The position numbers and the translations under genes are program-made. The notes below the pieces were generated by a model that did not search any database, was not told where the DNA came from, and was given only the letters and a program-made list of their open reading frames with translations. 64,000 bases of DNA from Phialophora verrucosa (Eukaryota > Ascomycota > Eurotiomycetes > Chaetothyriales > Herpotrichiellaceae): positions 1,798,001 through 1,862,000 of the forward strand of contig MSED01000002.1 of NCBI GenBank assembly GCA_002099365.1. Reading direction: 5' to 3'. The first letter of the stretch is position 1; each line of letters begins with the position of its first letter. Below are positions 32,553 to 45,669 of the stretch, in pieces.

Positions 32553-35423
32553 GATATTAATTCTGTCCCGAAGAATCGTTGAGACGAATTCTGCAGGTTG
32601 AAAACATACTACTTCTATTCAAGTGACTCGCTGGTCGGGGACGAAGCCACTGGCTGAGTGACTCACTTGTCTCTTCACTTACTCTTCACCGGTCGCGGAA
32701 GGAGCTACACTTGGGAACTTTGATCCGCTACTTGACTTGGCTACCTCTCTTTCAATCTCTGCAGAACTCACTGGCGACCTCTGACTGCCTGTACAGTGGA
32801 AGACCCTGCTGATGTATAAGATTGACCTCCGACAGACAATCTATCGTCCTTGACCTACCCGCTCACAATCCTATCGCGCATCCTCGGGGATACCTTCTCA
32901 TACGCTCGTCCAAATCTCTCTAGACTTCCAATCCTGCATCCTTCACGGCACACATATTACCTACAAAAGTTTGCAGTCAAAAGGACGAGACAGGGGACAG
33001 CGAGGACGAAGGACACGCGAGTACGTTTGGGATTGAGCCCAACGGGAGTTCCAGCGTGTCTGGCCTCAATTCAACAATGACTGTCGTTCTCCGTGTCTGT
33101 TCGCACCGATGCTTCGGTCCCTATGTTGGAAGTGTACATAAACAACGGTTTTTGATACGGTGGCGACGAGGCTGTGAGTCCATACCAAACTTTCCTGTCC
33201 TCTCTATCTTGCGAATCCGGAGACAATCCCCTTTTGCATCCTCCGCCAGATCTACTCGTGCAGATACATGCCGTGGATTTCGTCAGGAGAGCTCGCGGAT
33301 CCAGCGCCCTCTTCTACTCTACCAGGTGGTACAACCTCATCTTCTAGGGTGAAAGCCTGCTCGAATTGCTGAAGCATGTTCTAACGTCCCGACGCTTGCC
33401 TACCCTCACATTGAATGTCCCCGCTGATCGAGATCTACGATAACATACTGCGTCCAAGCAATGTGTGGCTTCAGATCAGGGTCCGACCGTGCAACACGAA
33501 AACACATGCCCTGCGGAAAACAAGCGATTCAACACCCTTTGCAAGGACGCGAACATCTGAGATCTGCAGCCTACGCGCGGAACCCACAGATCAAACAATA
33601 CCCTTGTGTAACGATACCGAAGAGACCGTGCTTGCAGCCTGAAGTTGTCTGTCATTGTGCTGATCGCGGTCGTTGTCGCCCCTCCTCGAGTCTACCGCCT
33701 TGGCATCTTGACACCAACAAATAAGTAATTACTGACTGTTGGGTAAAGACACTCAATGCCGGGAGACGTCAATCCGATAAATGGGATGACAAATTGACAA
33801 CCACCACAATATTGTTCTCTCCTCTGGGTTTCTCGAACAAGATATTTCGTCGACACGCACGAGGCTGACAATCCGAACAAGGCTGAACCCTCCTCCGGCT
33901 CCACCAGCGACCGAACCCAAATATCTCGAATGTACGGAGTATCAAGTATGATACACAGTAAGCAGTCTCAGCAAATATAAGCCAGAATGCATATTGCACC
34001 CCATTGGTTTAGGTCCCTGGCTCTCTGCCAGGAACTTGTTTGCCACCACCCAGGGGATGTCAGAACGCAGGAACGGTGGCGGGAAAGCTGGCCTTGCAGA
34101 GCCAAGCCCAGGCACACAGCATGCGGTCCACTACTAGTCGTTTCCGTTTCCGTTTCCGTTCCTGGACCTGGCGGCGGAAGCTGGGGAAGAGCGGAAGGAA
34201 GGAATGGATCAGCCGGCACCGAGACCGGGGCCTCCTCCCACTCCTGTACAGTACAAGTATGGTCGAGCCTTATCCTTCTTCGTGGGCCGGAGGGTGGCGC
34301 TGCCTCGCCTCTCCCACCCCAGGTGTATCATACTCGTACATACGCTTCCCCCATCGGAGGAAGCAAGGCTGCCGACTGCCGCAGACAGGGACTCGTGCGA
34401 GGCTGTTCCCCCTTGATGTCCCGGGGGGTGACGCCCGGTATCGTACTTCCTTCTGAAGCTGTTCCCCCCATCACATACATGCATCGCACGTTCTGTCCCC
34501 CAGACTGCGCGTCCTCGTGCTAGTGCATGTACATGTATGTATGTATGGTCAACAGGCGCTGAGATGATCTCCTAGGCTTGACGGCTCGACAGGGACTTGT
34601 CTCGCGGTATTTTCGCTCCCGTGCTCTGCTCGTCACTCTCTTATTCCGTTGCTCTCGCAAGAGGTTGGCCTCCCTGCTGCTGCTGCCGCCGCCGTGTCTT
34701 GAACGTCCTTCCTTCCCGCTTCTCATGTTCTTCCAATATGTCATAAGACTCTTGCAATAGAGTAACCACACACGCACACAGCCTACTCGGCACTCTACGA
34801 AGTAGTTACTCCCTGTCTTCAGTAGTAGCAAGCCTTCCTCTCGGTGAAACGATTGTCTGGTCTCATTATCCGTTTCTGTATCGACATACGAAAACTATAG
34901 ACTAGTAATTTCAGGTTCTTGCGCCAACAAGCCCCGGAACAAGCTACAAAGCAGCGCATGCATTCATCGCAAGAGCAAAGAACAGACAAGGCAGACAAAG
35001 TCTGCGTGGGGAACACAGGGTTTTGAGTTTTTTTTCCAGGTTTGTTTTTTGGCCTTTTTCTTTTGGATCTGCCTGTTCGTGTCCCGTTTGTGCATGAGCG
35101 TGTGCGTCGTGTGTGTGTGGTGTAAAAGCATACACGAGTAAGCCCTGCTCTGTTCAGTTGCGAAAGATGCCCGTTTCCTCTCTTTGATCGATCCACAACA
35201 ACGACAACACACGAACCCCGTTTGTAGCTTGCAGCGAAACTCAGTAGCACAAGATTATGAAATTAGAGAAGATAATTTTCTGTGCAAGCTGGCGCCAGCG
35301 TCCTCTCCTCCTCTTGCTCGGTGCCAAGCGCAAATTATCTTCATATCTCCACCGATCGATCAATCTACATCTATTCCTCTGCAGTCATAGTTAGCACACG
35401 TTGTCATCGCCGAACAAGGGAAA
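32553..35423. other. Gene-poor region, right part, including 3' flank of the H+-ATPase gene
   Basis: About 2.9 kb without a supported gene. Near 34137-34160 a TTTCCG repeat occurs about four times, and 34526-34545 has an ATGTATGT run. From about 34800 to 35420 the sequence is T/C- and A-rich, consistent with a long 3' untranslated region of the minus-strand ATPase gene. Frames here overlap on both strands without bias. Confidence 0.5.
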
Positions 35424-38400
35424 TCAAGACGACTCACCTTCCTCCTCTCCTGTGGCCTTCGAGCCCAACACCCATTTCGACTTGCCGTGCACATCAGTCT
35501 CGTGCTCAAGAGCAACACGGCTGAGGTGGCCGAGGATGTTCTCCATGGTGGTATCGGCGTGGCTGCGGGTAGCACGGCCGAGGTTGTCGATCCATTTCAG
35601 GCTGGTCAGAATGTAGTAGACGATAGCAACCACAATGGTGACACCCAGCGAGTAGCCCCAGATAACGACGACGGTGACGATAGAAGTATCACGGCTGTAG
35701 TGTTCTTCGGTGAACTTGTCGTAAGGAGTGGTGAAAAGTTCGTCCTTGCCGCCAGCGAGCCAACCGAACACACAGAAGAGCGTGGAGATGGCATCGACCG
35801 CGAGAATGGCGCCGACAAGCTTCCATGATGGCCAGGTTTGTCCTCCGCGGGTGACGAAGATGAGCCAGTTCTCAACGAGTGAGACTTGGAGGAAGAGCAT
35901 GAGCTGAACGTTACCGAAGTTCTGGACAAGGCCACCGTCTGATCGGTAGAAAGAGCCACGCATGATCCAGGTCGAGATGGCCAAAAGCATTCCGAGGAAG
36001 ACGGAGATGACCCAAATCTTAGGCAATTGCCATTCGACCGGTCGTTGTTCGTAGTGAGCGTTGTCGTAGGCGACGGCAATGGTGGCCAAATCGGCGAACA
36101 GGGCGATAAAGACGACCAAATCGGTTCGGATGGTTTCGTTGATGATAATCATGGATGTGGTCAAATAGATTTCCAGGTGCAAGCAAAGAGCGATGCGGTA
36201 TTGCACGTACGCCTTCATTCTCTGGAAAATTTGACGAGCGACCTTGATGGCATCGACGATCGTGCTGAGACCAGGAGCCAAGAAGACGATATCGGCAGCA
36301 GCTTGGGCAGCCTCGGTAGCACCTTCGACAGCAATGCCGCAGTCGGACTTCTTCAGAGACGGGGCATCGTTGACACCATCACCAGTCATGGCGGTCAAAT
36401 GACCACGCTGTTGCAGCATCTCGACGACCTGGTACTTGTGCTCGGGGAAGACCTCGGCGAAACCATCAGCTTTTTCGACCAGGTCGTACTGAGCGGAACC
36501 GGCGACACCACCTGCGATCAGACGCTGAGAGTTGTAGACCTTGGTGCCGAGAGCGAGGAGCTTGCAGGTTTCTTTGGCGATAGCAATGGCATCACCAGTC
36601 AACATCTTAACGCTGAGGCCAAGATTCTGAGCTTCCAAGATAGTGTGGGCCGTATCGTCGCGAGGGGGGTCAAACATGGGCAACATGCCGATGACCTTCC
36701 AGGGCTCATCGCCTCGCTTGGAGGCTACACCAAGAGATCGGAAACCACGTCGGGCGAAGTCAGCGGCGGTATCCCGGTAGTGTTTGGCAGTGGCTTCGTC
36801 GCACTCGGCGATCGACAGAACCGCTTTGGGCGCACCCTTGCAGAATGACCATTTCTCACCCTTGAGTGTGCAGATGGTGGTGATACGCTTGGAGACAGGG
36901 TCGAAGGGCATGAACTTCTCGGTTTTCCAGCCTTGTTGCAAGATCTCCCGAGCCTTAGGATAGCGCTTGAGGGTCAAGATGGTGATCTTGTCGATCGGGT
37001 CAAGCGCCTTCAAGTTGTGCGAAGAAGCAAGGGCGGCGCAGGCCATCATCCAGTTGACATCTTCACCCTCGGCAACGTACGGCTCACGGATGGTCAGTTG
37101 GTTGGCGGTCAAAGTACCAGTCTTGTCGGAGCAAAGAACGTCGACACCGGCTAGAGATTCGATGGCAGTCAATTTCTGGACAATGGCCTTTTGCTTGGCG
37201 AGATAAGCAGCGCCGACAGCCAAAGTTGTGGTGGTGACGACAGGCAGACCGACGGGGACACCAATGATCAAGAGGATAAGGGCGTAGTGGAGCAGGTTGA
37301 CTGAGCTGTCCTCCGGGGTCGCGATTTTGATGTTGTGGAAGAAACCGCCGATCCATGCTGCAAGAATCCAGAAAACGACCAAAACAAGCAGCGCCGTGCC
37401 AATTGAGTCCATGACAGCCTTGAAATGGCCTTGGTCAGTGGCACCCTGGACGAGAGACGCAGTCTTGCCGACGAACGAGCCGCGAGCGGATTCCGTAACG
37501 ACAGCGTAGGCTTTGCCTCGCTTGCATCCGGTAGTGTAGTAACACACGTCACCCATGTACTTGTCGACAGCAAGAGACTCTCCAGTGATGGCAGACTGGT
37601 CAGTAGCGACGATCGAGTGGCCGATATGGTGTTCCTCGTCATCGTCGGAGTCGGTGTGGTTTTTAGAGTGGTAGCCCTCTGGGTCGTTGACCATCTCCTT
37701 GTACTCTTCGAAGCCGGCAGTGTTGTCAAAGTCGCAGATCAGCCGGCATTCGCCAGCAACGACGGAACCTTCTTCAAGGATGAGCTGTGCAAAAAGTTAG
37801 TCAGATGTAGTAATGTGGTTGCAATGACAAACAACTCACAATGTCACCAGGAACAAGCTCACGAGCCTTGATCTCAACCTGTTGGCCGTCGCGGATAACC
37901 TCAGCCTTCATGGCGATGTCACCTTTCAAGCTGGCGACGACGTCGGCGGCTTGCTTTTCTTGGTACCAACCGACGATGGCGTTGAGCATCAAGATACCGA
38001 TGATGACACCGAAATCGATCCAATCACGCAGACCAGCAGCGAGAAGGACAGCAAGCTCCATGACTAGAATACTCATTAGCACGGAATGGCTACCAAGAAG
38101 GCACGGGTGGAAATACCGTAAAGAATAGGGCCTTTGAAGTAGCCGATGAATTTGAGGAACATGTTCTCTTTCTCTGTTGCCAACTCGTTCCAGCCAACTT
38201 TTCTTCGTCGATTCTCAACCTCTGCGGAGGTCAGACCTGTTTTGATATCGGTGTTGAGCCACTCTTCAGGGACCTCGAAGAGCTCGCCTGGGCCGCCGCC
38301 TTGGGTGAACCATCTCTTCCAGAAGGGGATCTTCTTCTTCTGACTCGCGTCGGCGACGTCATCGCCAGAGACTTGGGAGGGAGCTTTGGAAAAGCGACGA

Positions 38401-38537
38401 TCTCGGTAGGTTGAAATATATCGGATGAGGTTGGCATACTCGCCCTCGTCCTTATCGGGATCCCATCCGTCGGCGAACGAGATTCTCTCCCGCTTGGGAT
38501 CGCCGTTCTCAAGGTCCTTATTCTCCTTTTCCGCCAT
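35424..38537 (-). CDS. P-type plasma-membrane H+-ATPase, divergent paralogue
   Basis: Three exons, 38537-38117, 38063-37840 and 37784-35424, join in frame to 1001 residues. It has all P-type features: TGES in the actuator domain (about residues 282-285), the phosphorylation motif CSDKTGT with Asp at about 435, MLTGDA and GDGVNDAP. The PVGLP motif lies in M4, and about ten membrane segments are present. It is a P3A proton pump that would energise nutrient uptake at the plasma membrane. Two differences from the main fungal Pma1 stand out. A His/Asp-rich insert (HSKNHTDSDDDEEHH) of about 30 residues lies before TGES. The C-terminus ends GEEEGESS instead of the conserved regulatory QRxSTQHEKS tail. 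Length exceeds the usual 920 or so residues. Confidence 0.93.
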
Positions 38538-41500
38538 GTTGACTGTGTTGAGTGGAGAGGTTAGTATGCAGAAAAGGAAAACAAAGAGGAAAGAAGAAGA
38601 AAGGACGACGGCGACAAGGTCAGGCGTGAAGACCAAGCTGAAGGGAAAAAGAGAGCAAAGAGATCGGAGCTCGACGCGGAACCCCTCTTTAAAAGGTAAA
38701 AAGGCAGTTCACAACATGCGAGCCAAAAAGAGAGCAGAAGCTTGCTACTCACCTTTCTTTCGCGAGAGGTCCGAGTGGATGAGGTTGTTGACTGGAGGAC
38801 GTGCAGGGAACCCAGGCTCCACCAGCGATCCGTCAAGCCGTGAGCTGCGATAGCTCGGACAGGGTGCGCAGGGTGACACCGGATTGGCTGCTTAAGCTTT
38901 CCTTGAGCTTGAGGTCAGCGAGCATGCCGTGTGAGCCATTTGATAAGGAAAGACAAAAATGACACGAAGCGCCTGGTTGACGGTTGACGGATGTGACGGT
39001 AATGGCGGTTGTGTGGCGTACCGGAGAAAACGCACCTTGACGGAGGCTTTTGTCACAGACAGAGACCCGGCGCAGGCGAAGAAAGTTTAGTGGCTTAGGT
39101 CCTCAGGGTGCCGCCCACAATGCGGCCGGGGTCAGGATGGAGTTACTGAATGGTTGCAAGGGTGTGGGTGGTGATGGAGAGTTTGAGATTGGCCGGACGA
39201 GGTAGGGCCTGGAAAGAACTCGAGAAAAGAAACCACAACGAAAAATCCACTCTGCCAGCTGCTATCACTGTGACCAGCAAGTCTGATGGCACTGAGAGCT
39301 TTTTGCGATTTGAGTACCAAGCAGCAATGTAGCCTGCGAAGTGAGAATGAAGTGAATTTGTTTTTGTTTTGGTTACTGGTGTCTGTGCAAATGTTTTCTC
39401 GTGGGCTAGCTTGAGTGCCCGGGGACTCGCCCACCAAGCACTCCGGCGCTCAATTCTGGCGCTGCTGCTGGTCGGCAAAAGCCCATGACGTGGGCCTGCA
39501 GAGAACGGTGCCCTCGCCTCGGGTTCCATGACCAAGGTGCATGGTGTTTGCTGTCGTCCTCACCTCTCGAGGTCTGCTCACGACTGTGACTGTACGGCTG
39601 ACAGCCGTTCGTTACTTATCTTAAGAAGGAAATAGGCTGAAATTGCCCCCAGCTGCGGAGGCGCATCTTTATCAGTCTGCTTGCGCACGAGCTCCCATGA
39701 GTCAGGATTAAGAAAGCGCTGCAGGTTGGAACAATGCGCTTCTCCAATTGATCAGCACGATTACCTGAGGCGATTGCAATCTCATTCCTCTGCATTTGGC
39801 GGAGAGGGGGTTATTTGATCCAGATCTACCCCGGGCTCATGCTGCCCCCAAAAGGATTGCAGATGTACGCGTACCACGACAAAATGCGGAGGGAACATGA
39901 GCTCAACATGACACTTTGACGCTGTGAAGTCGGCTTGCAGGTCTGCGGGAGAACAGCGGCTATGCTCACTCTCAAGTCTCTACCGAGTATACGGAGCTCT
40001 TCCACACCAAGATACGAATCGCGCTCGAGTTCCATTGCGAGCGGCCATGGTATGTATCATTCTAAATTCAACAAATGCTGTTGCTGCTGAATGTTCGCTG
40101 GGCCTCCATCCCCCTCGTCGAGATCGCCCTGCAGCCATCAATATAATACAGTAGTTCTCCACGGTGGAAATCATCCAGCCCTGCTCGGTGATGAGCGAAT
40201 CTCGCATTTGCCATCCAGCATCTGCGCCTATGAAATAGCGGTGCTATACTCGGTCCTACTCGTATGTCAATACAACAACCAACCCTTCTGATCAACGATC
40301 ATCGTGGACTTGGCCGAAGAGTTACGAATGTGGCTTGCCTCCAAGCTTGCCCCGGCGTCTCAACTGTCGCTTACATCTCAAACAGCCCGTCCTGTCGCCG
40401 GTTTGTTCCTCCCGCGCAGAAATGCCCATTTGTTCAAAAAGAACCATGTCCGAGTCCGGAAACTTCGCCAGGCCCACGCTGACTTCATTGCGTCGCATCC
40501 TTTTGCTTCCTACGCTTCGTCACTCGCCCATTGGGACGCTGCGGCATTGGCGGCAGCAAAATGGGTCGGGTAGCGCATCGAGGCTTGCAACGGCTAGCTG
40601 TCCATCGATCTACAAATGATGGCCGTCATTCGAATCTTTTATCCTGGTACGGACTGTCAGCCAGCGTAACGCGGGTTTTCCTCTTACACATCTGCTTGAG
40701 AAACCCAAACGAGCATTTGAAGACTTCTGCAGCAGACCGGCCCCAAGCCCAATCTTTTCTCCGACATGGTCATCCCCAGCTCCGCGGCAGAACTTAACAG
40801 CCCTCACACCTATGTATGACTCCATTATTGCATCGCTCGTCATTCTCTGCGCTCGCGGGCTGTTCACGCAGAGCGCGGAATGCCACCCACCTCAGTTGCA
40901 GTCCGCTTGCCGTCATCGATCTCCTCGTGCATCTACGTCCCGAAGCAGAAGACGTACATCTCCATTCCCAGTTATCCGGGCGTTCCTAACTCGGCGATTA
41001 TTCATCGCTTTCACAGCAAGATTGATTCGACGGGTCGAGCCTCATTTGTCCAAGCGTGTGAATGCTTGATTGAAGACCCAGGTCCCAAATAAGCCTGCAC
41101 TTTTGGGTCTGGGAGCCGGGTCCGCGAGATGCGCTTTTGGCCTGTGCGAGATTCAAAACAACAAACGAGGTCCACATTTTGATTGACGACCTGAGGCATG
41201 AATTTCCGCTAGCTGTGCCAGCCGAGGAACAAGCGCTGGCTGCATTGCAAAATATGGGCTAGCAGGGCCCCTAGATTGGAGTTCGGCTCCCCTCTTATGG
41301 GCCCTCAGGCTCTTTCCTTGCCCTAGGCTTGAAGCCTGGCCAATCCATTCCCGCCCAAAATAATTTGCTGTTGACATTTTTGACAATCGTAAACAATAAG
41401 CAGTTGATTGCAGAAATTGCGCCCGTCAGGTGTCCTACGAGTCACGACGCGTAGAGTCCTAGGCAAGGCTGCTGTTCATCAGCCCTATTGGTACAACGGA

Positions 41501-44212
41501 CCTCGCACGCGCACTGACTGGCGATCATTCAATCAATGGGAACGATTCCCACAAAAGGTTGCGAGAAAATAGATGCTGGAGCGCCTGTGGTGCCGGTCGT
41601 CGGAGCCTCGAGGCGCCTGTTTCAGTGGACAGTGGACACCAAAACGAGGCTTATCTGCGTGGAAATTTCCCGCAACGCTTCTTTCTGTTTAACACGGAGC
41701 GCACTACAGGTACCCATCGATAGTACAAGGCTCAAGGCTGCGACTGCGAAGAGGATCGCTGCTCGGGTCAAAATGCGCGCCGAAGGCAAGGCTGCTTTGC
41801 GCGGACAACAGCATCGTGCCGACAATGCCACATTTCCGGGTTTCCACCTGAGGCATTTTCATGTTCGTGCACTGGCAAAAAGTCGGTCGGCAGATACATG
41901 GACCAACATCATCAGAGCAAAACGATGATGTGGCTCTGATCCAAACCCACCGAAAAAGCCATTGTTGTGGATTGCGTGTTTCGAAGTTGTTTGTGGGTGT
42001 CACTGCAACATCCGGCATGTCCCCTTCCGGCACCCATAACCGTAGACGCCGGGGTATATCGCCCTGATGTCCGCTGGTTAGCCCTTGTTTCCAGCCGACC
42101 TTTCTTTGAGGGATTTCCAGCCTGAAGCACATGGCCAGGAAGCAGAGGGTAGGATTGCAACGTGATGTAACTTGGACGAGTGCCTCAAGGTCAAGTATTT
42201 GTCTGGCTCCGCTCTTGTCGTGAGACCCAAGACGGCTACAGACTTCGAAAACTTCTTGGAACTTTTTTCGACATGCGCCTACAGCAATGTCTTGTGCAGC
42301 TTCGACAGATTGACCGGTCTCTGGCTCTCCCGACCTACCCAGTAGCTCCCACTCGACGCAGCGGCTCACAACGTTCTCACGCATTTGCCCTTGCGAAGAG
42401 TCTTACCTGCCACGCACAATCCATGCCTCATGGGTGACTGGAAATTATTGCGCTGCATCGGCGGCACTGGTCACACCAGCACTCGTCTCATCGCGTGCAC
42501 CTTCAACCAAGGAGGTCAAAGAAAACCCGGGAACAATCTTATGTAATCTTCGAAGTGAACAGGAGAGCTTGCCATTGCATTCCCGACAAGCTCGATTCAG
42601 ATCCAGAGAATCATTTCACACGATACGGCAGACTCTAGGTAAAGGTAGGAGGCATACCTGATGTGCTGATTTACATGGCGTCCAGGAGCGCGTGGGCGCG
42701 AGCGCAGACCGAGAATTGCGAAGTCCAACTTTTCGAAGACCAGCCACTAATGAGTATTCTCGGACTTTCTTCAAACTTCAACACGAGGACTTGTATGAGT
42801 AAATCAACCTGCTCCCCCTGCACGCCCCTGTTCGCCCACGCCACGCAACTGCATACAGGGCTATCGATCAATGACGGGTTGGCAAAAGTATGCTGTCGCT
42901 TGGGTTCCCTTGATTCTGGTAAGGTTTTGCACCCCGCATCTTGGAACTTTCCAAAGCACAGGATCCGTCGCAAAACGTGCATGAGCGATGATGCCATTGA
43001 GGTGTCGTTCTGATGGCAAGACGGCAATCAATTCCTCTTTATCGAGAACCTTTCCTTGCTGTCAGTACCTCGGGTCTGCATCGTCCTGCATTTCTCTTAT
43101 GCACGAATGCAACATCAGAGATAGACAATGCGGAGAAATGGCTGCAGTAAGCCAACTGTACGGCGATCTTGCAGGCGACGGATCCACAAACCGTCCCAAA
43201 GCTCGGCGAGTGGACGATCGGCTGTCATCTCGATAGCACGTTTCAGTTAGGATTGCCGACAGCAGTCACACCATGGTGTTTTGATGATCGGAGAATCGAA
43301 CGATATGTTTTTGACACATCAGTATTGATGTCACCAACTGGTGACCCGTCACGTGCAAGAACAGTACGTTCCTTCTCGGTTCCCTGTGATCTGGCAAGTA
43401 CAAGGCTGGGAAACATAATGAGACCGTTGGTTGTATTGGTGCGACAACACTGCGAGCGCCTTACCAGCTCACACGGCGAGAGGCCTACGACAAGCGGCCA
43501 GCGAGGGTGCCAATCTCTTGTCTGCTTCGTTCGCAGTTCTAAGGTGAAGGGCTGGAGAAAGGTATCTGTTTATCCGTGGAAGGATATCCGCAACAATACA
43601 GTGCTGTGGCCGACCTACCGACGACGAGCTCCCAGCTAGCATCACAATGATATGAAAGCTTCGTGCGCTGCTAGCACTTGTTCAGCAGCATAGCTACGCC
43701 CTGTTTCTTTGGAGTGGAGCCTAAATCGACCGTGAGGCCCCGCTACGCCTACGTGTTACACCTTTTCCCCGGCGACGAGCTCCTCCTGAACAACAGGCCA
43801 GGTGTGATCTTCGTGACGGTGAGTTTGTTCCTGACAGCTTGATGCTGGAAGTGTGTGGACGGCACACAGGCTTGGTCGAAAGGGGAGGGCTTCTGCAGCA
43901 ATGTGTCCTGCAATATGCTTGATAAAGGCGATATCGTTCACAACAACGCGGTGATGCAAAGCGCTTGCCATCGACGCGTTTATCTTCGCCAAAGGAGCGC
44001 GATGCTGCACCTGCCGCCGACAGGCTCCTGCCCAACAGCTCGATGATTGCGTCAGATTGCAACCTTCATCAGTTTATTTTGCTCGCTCTCTCACTGCTTC
44101 CTCATCTTTCTCTCACCATCGCCGTCAAATTCTTACTTGCAGCTCTTCTGCTGCTCACAGTGCAACAACTCTTGTCCTGCGAGAGCTCTCCTGACCTAGG
44201 TCGTGCTTCATC
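38538..44212. other. Long gene-poor region between H+-ATPase and secreted protein genes
   Basis: About 5.7 kb. The first 400 bp or so are a GA-rich leader and promoter of the ATPase gene (minus strand). The remainder contains only short, overlapping frames on both strands. The longest (for example minus 41704-42384 and plus 43169-43639) have no domain, no start context and no coding bias. No tRNA, terminal repeat or CRISPR-like array was seen. It may contain non-coding RNA or remnants too decayed to read. Confidence 0.5.
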
Positions 44213-45669
44213 ATGTTTCTCTACACTCTCGGTCTGTTGGCCCTGGCCGTCTTTGGTCTCTCAGACCCAGTCTCTATGTCTTCTACAGACGTTGACACTC
44301 CGGGTTGCACTCTCACGTTCACTGCTACTCAGCCTCCCCAGACTGGTCCCACAACCACAATCTACCAAGCAATCATGACAACCTTCCTTTACGTGAGTGA
44401 TTGCCTCCAATTCCAACAAAGTCTTCATTACTGACAGCAGCAGGCTGTTGATTGCAACGTCTGCACAGTCACGAATACTCCGAGTGCTCTGATCAAGGTG
44501 AGACTCAAAAGCAAAAGCTTCAGCCCCTCGATCGCCGCTGACATCAATTACAGGGTCCTTTCGAATTCAGATCCACCAGTTCTATGCTCACAATCACTCA
44601 AGTTGAATGCATTCCCACGGGCAGAGCCAGCACCAGACTCCACGATGTTGCCCACGGAAACATGGCTGCAGCAGCTACTCAGACCGCTGCGTGGAACAAT
44701 CTCAAAGGCTTCAAGAGCTCAGACATTTTCCGTCGTTCTGATCAGGTCACAGAAGCCGCCCTAGCAGGCCTGGCAATGGACTTTGCCAATGCTCTCCCTC
44801 CTGATGTTTCCGCGCTCTCGGGCGGTTTGCGAGAAGAGTTCACGAACATCGCTTCTGCCATGTTTGCCTTGAGTGTCTGTGACTCTGGCTTGAATTTGAC
44901 TGCAGCTTGTGCCGGGCTCGGCACAGCTGAAACCAAGCTCCAGTTGCTACAGTCTTGGTACAACCCTGACAACATCCAATCAATTGTCTGCTTCTGTTCC
45001 TTGTATGGCTACGATTTCGGCACCACCCGGCAACAGCTGTACGCCAACCTCTATGCTGCTCTCATAGGCGTATTGGCTGCCGCCGATGTCACCACTGATC
45101 GCGGTCAAATCTGTGATACTCTGGGTCTCTTCAACCGGACTGGTGGCTCCTTGGGAATCGACACTCAACTGTACCATGAGCTTGTTTGCAGCAACATCCC
45201 TTCTGCCACTCCAACAACGCCAATCTGGTATGGACCAACACCGATCGTTCCATATATCACCAATAACATGACCACCTGGGGGACTCCGACCTCATGGGCA
45301 CCAAACGTGACAATCACAGGAACTGGTATTCCTACTTCTGGGGCACCCAACATGACAATCCTGCCAGGAACTGGCTCCCCTGGGTGGAACGGAACCGGCA
45401 ACGGCAGCACCTGGGGACCACCAGCCTCTTTCACTGGGACAATCGGCAGTGACTGGTCAATCACAATCAACACTCAAACCAACTGGACTGATTCTCAGCC
45501 TACTGGCACTGGTCCAGCATCTGAAACTGCCGCTGCATCCGAGACTGGCGCCACAGCATCAAATGACACCCTCATTGCCGCACGTACACCGCGCGGTCCT
45601 AATGCCATGCCATTCTATCCCGCGGTCAGCACTCCGACACAACGTTCAGGTCTCTTCAAGCGGTACTGA
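44213..45669 (+). CDS. Secreted Thr/Gly/Pro-rich protein of unknown function
   Basis: Three exons, 44213-44392, 44444-44497 and 44554-45669, join in frame to 449 residues. The N-terminus MFLYTLGLLALAVFGLSDPV is a signal peptide. Residues about 100-330 are a cysteine-containing helical domain with spaced Cys residues (SVCDSGL, AACAGLG, VCFCSLYG, QICDTLG, LVCSNIP), suggesting disulfides. Residues about 335-420 are Thr/Gly/Pro/Trp-rich with an imperfect repeat (PNVTITGTGIPTSGAPNMT then ILPGTG) and many Asn-x-Ser/Thr sites. The tail is short and charged (GLFKRY) with no GPI-type hydrophobic end, so it is secreted rather than anchored. It matches no family I recognise. A cell-wall or apoplastic effector-like role is possible but unproven. 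Confidence 0.82.

Noticed and set aside
36027..36848. 273-residue open frame on the plus strand inside the H+-ATPase gene
   Set aside because: Antisense shadow of the conserved, long ATPase exon; its composition follows the complement of the real gene and it has no domain.
41704..42384. 226-residue minus-strand frame in the gene-poor region
   Set aside because: Overlaps other frames of similar size on both strands, has no bias, motif or splice structure, and no recognised family.
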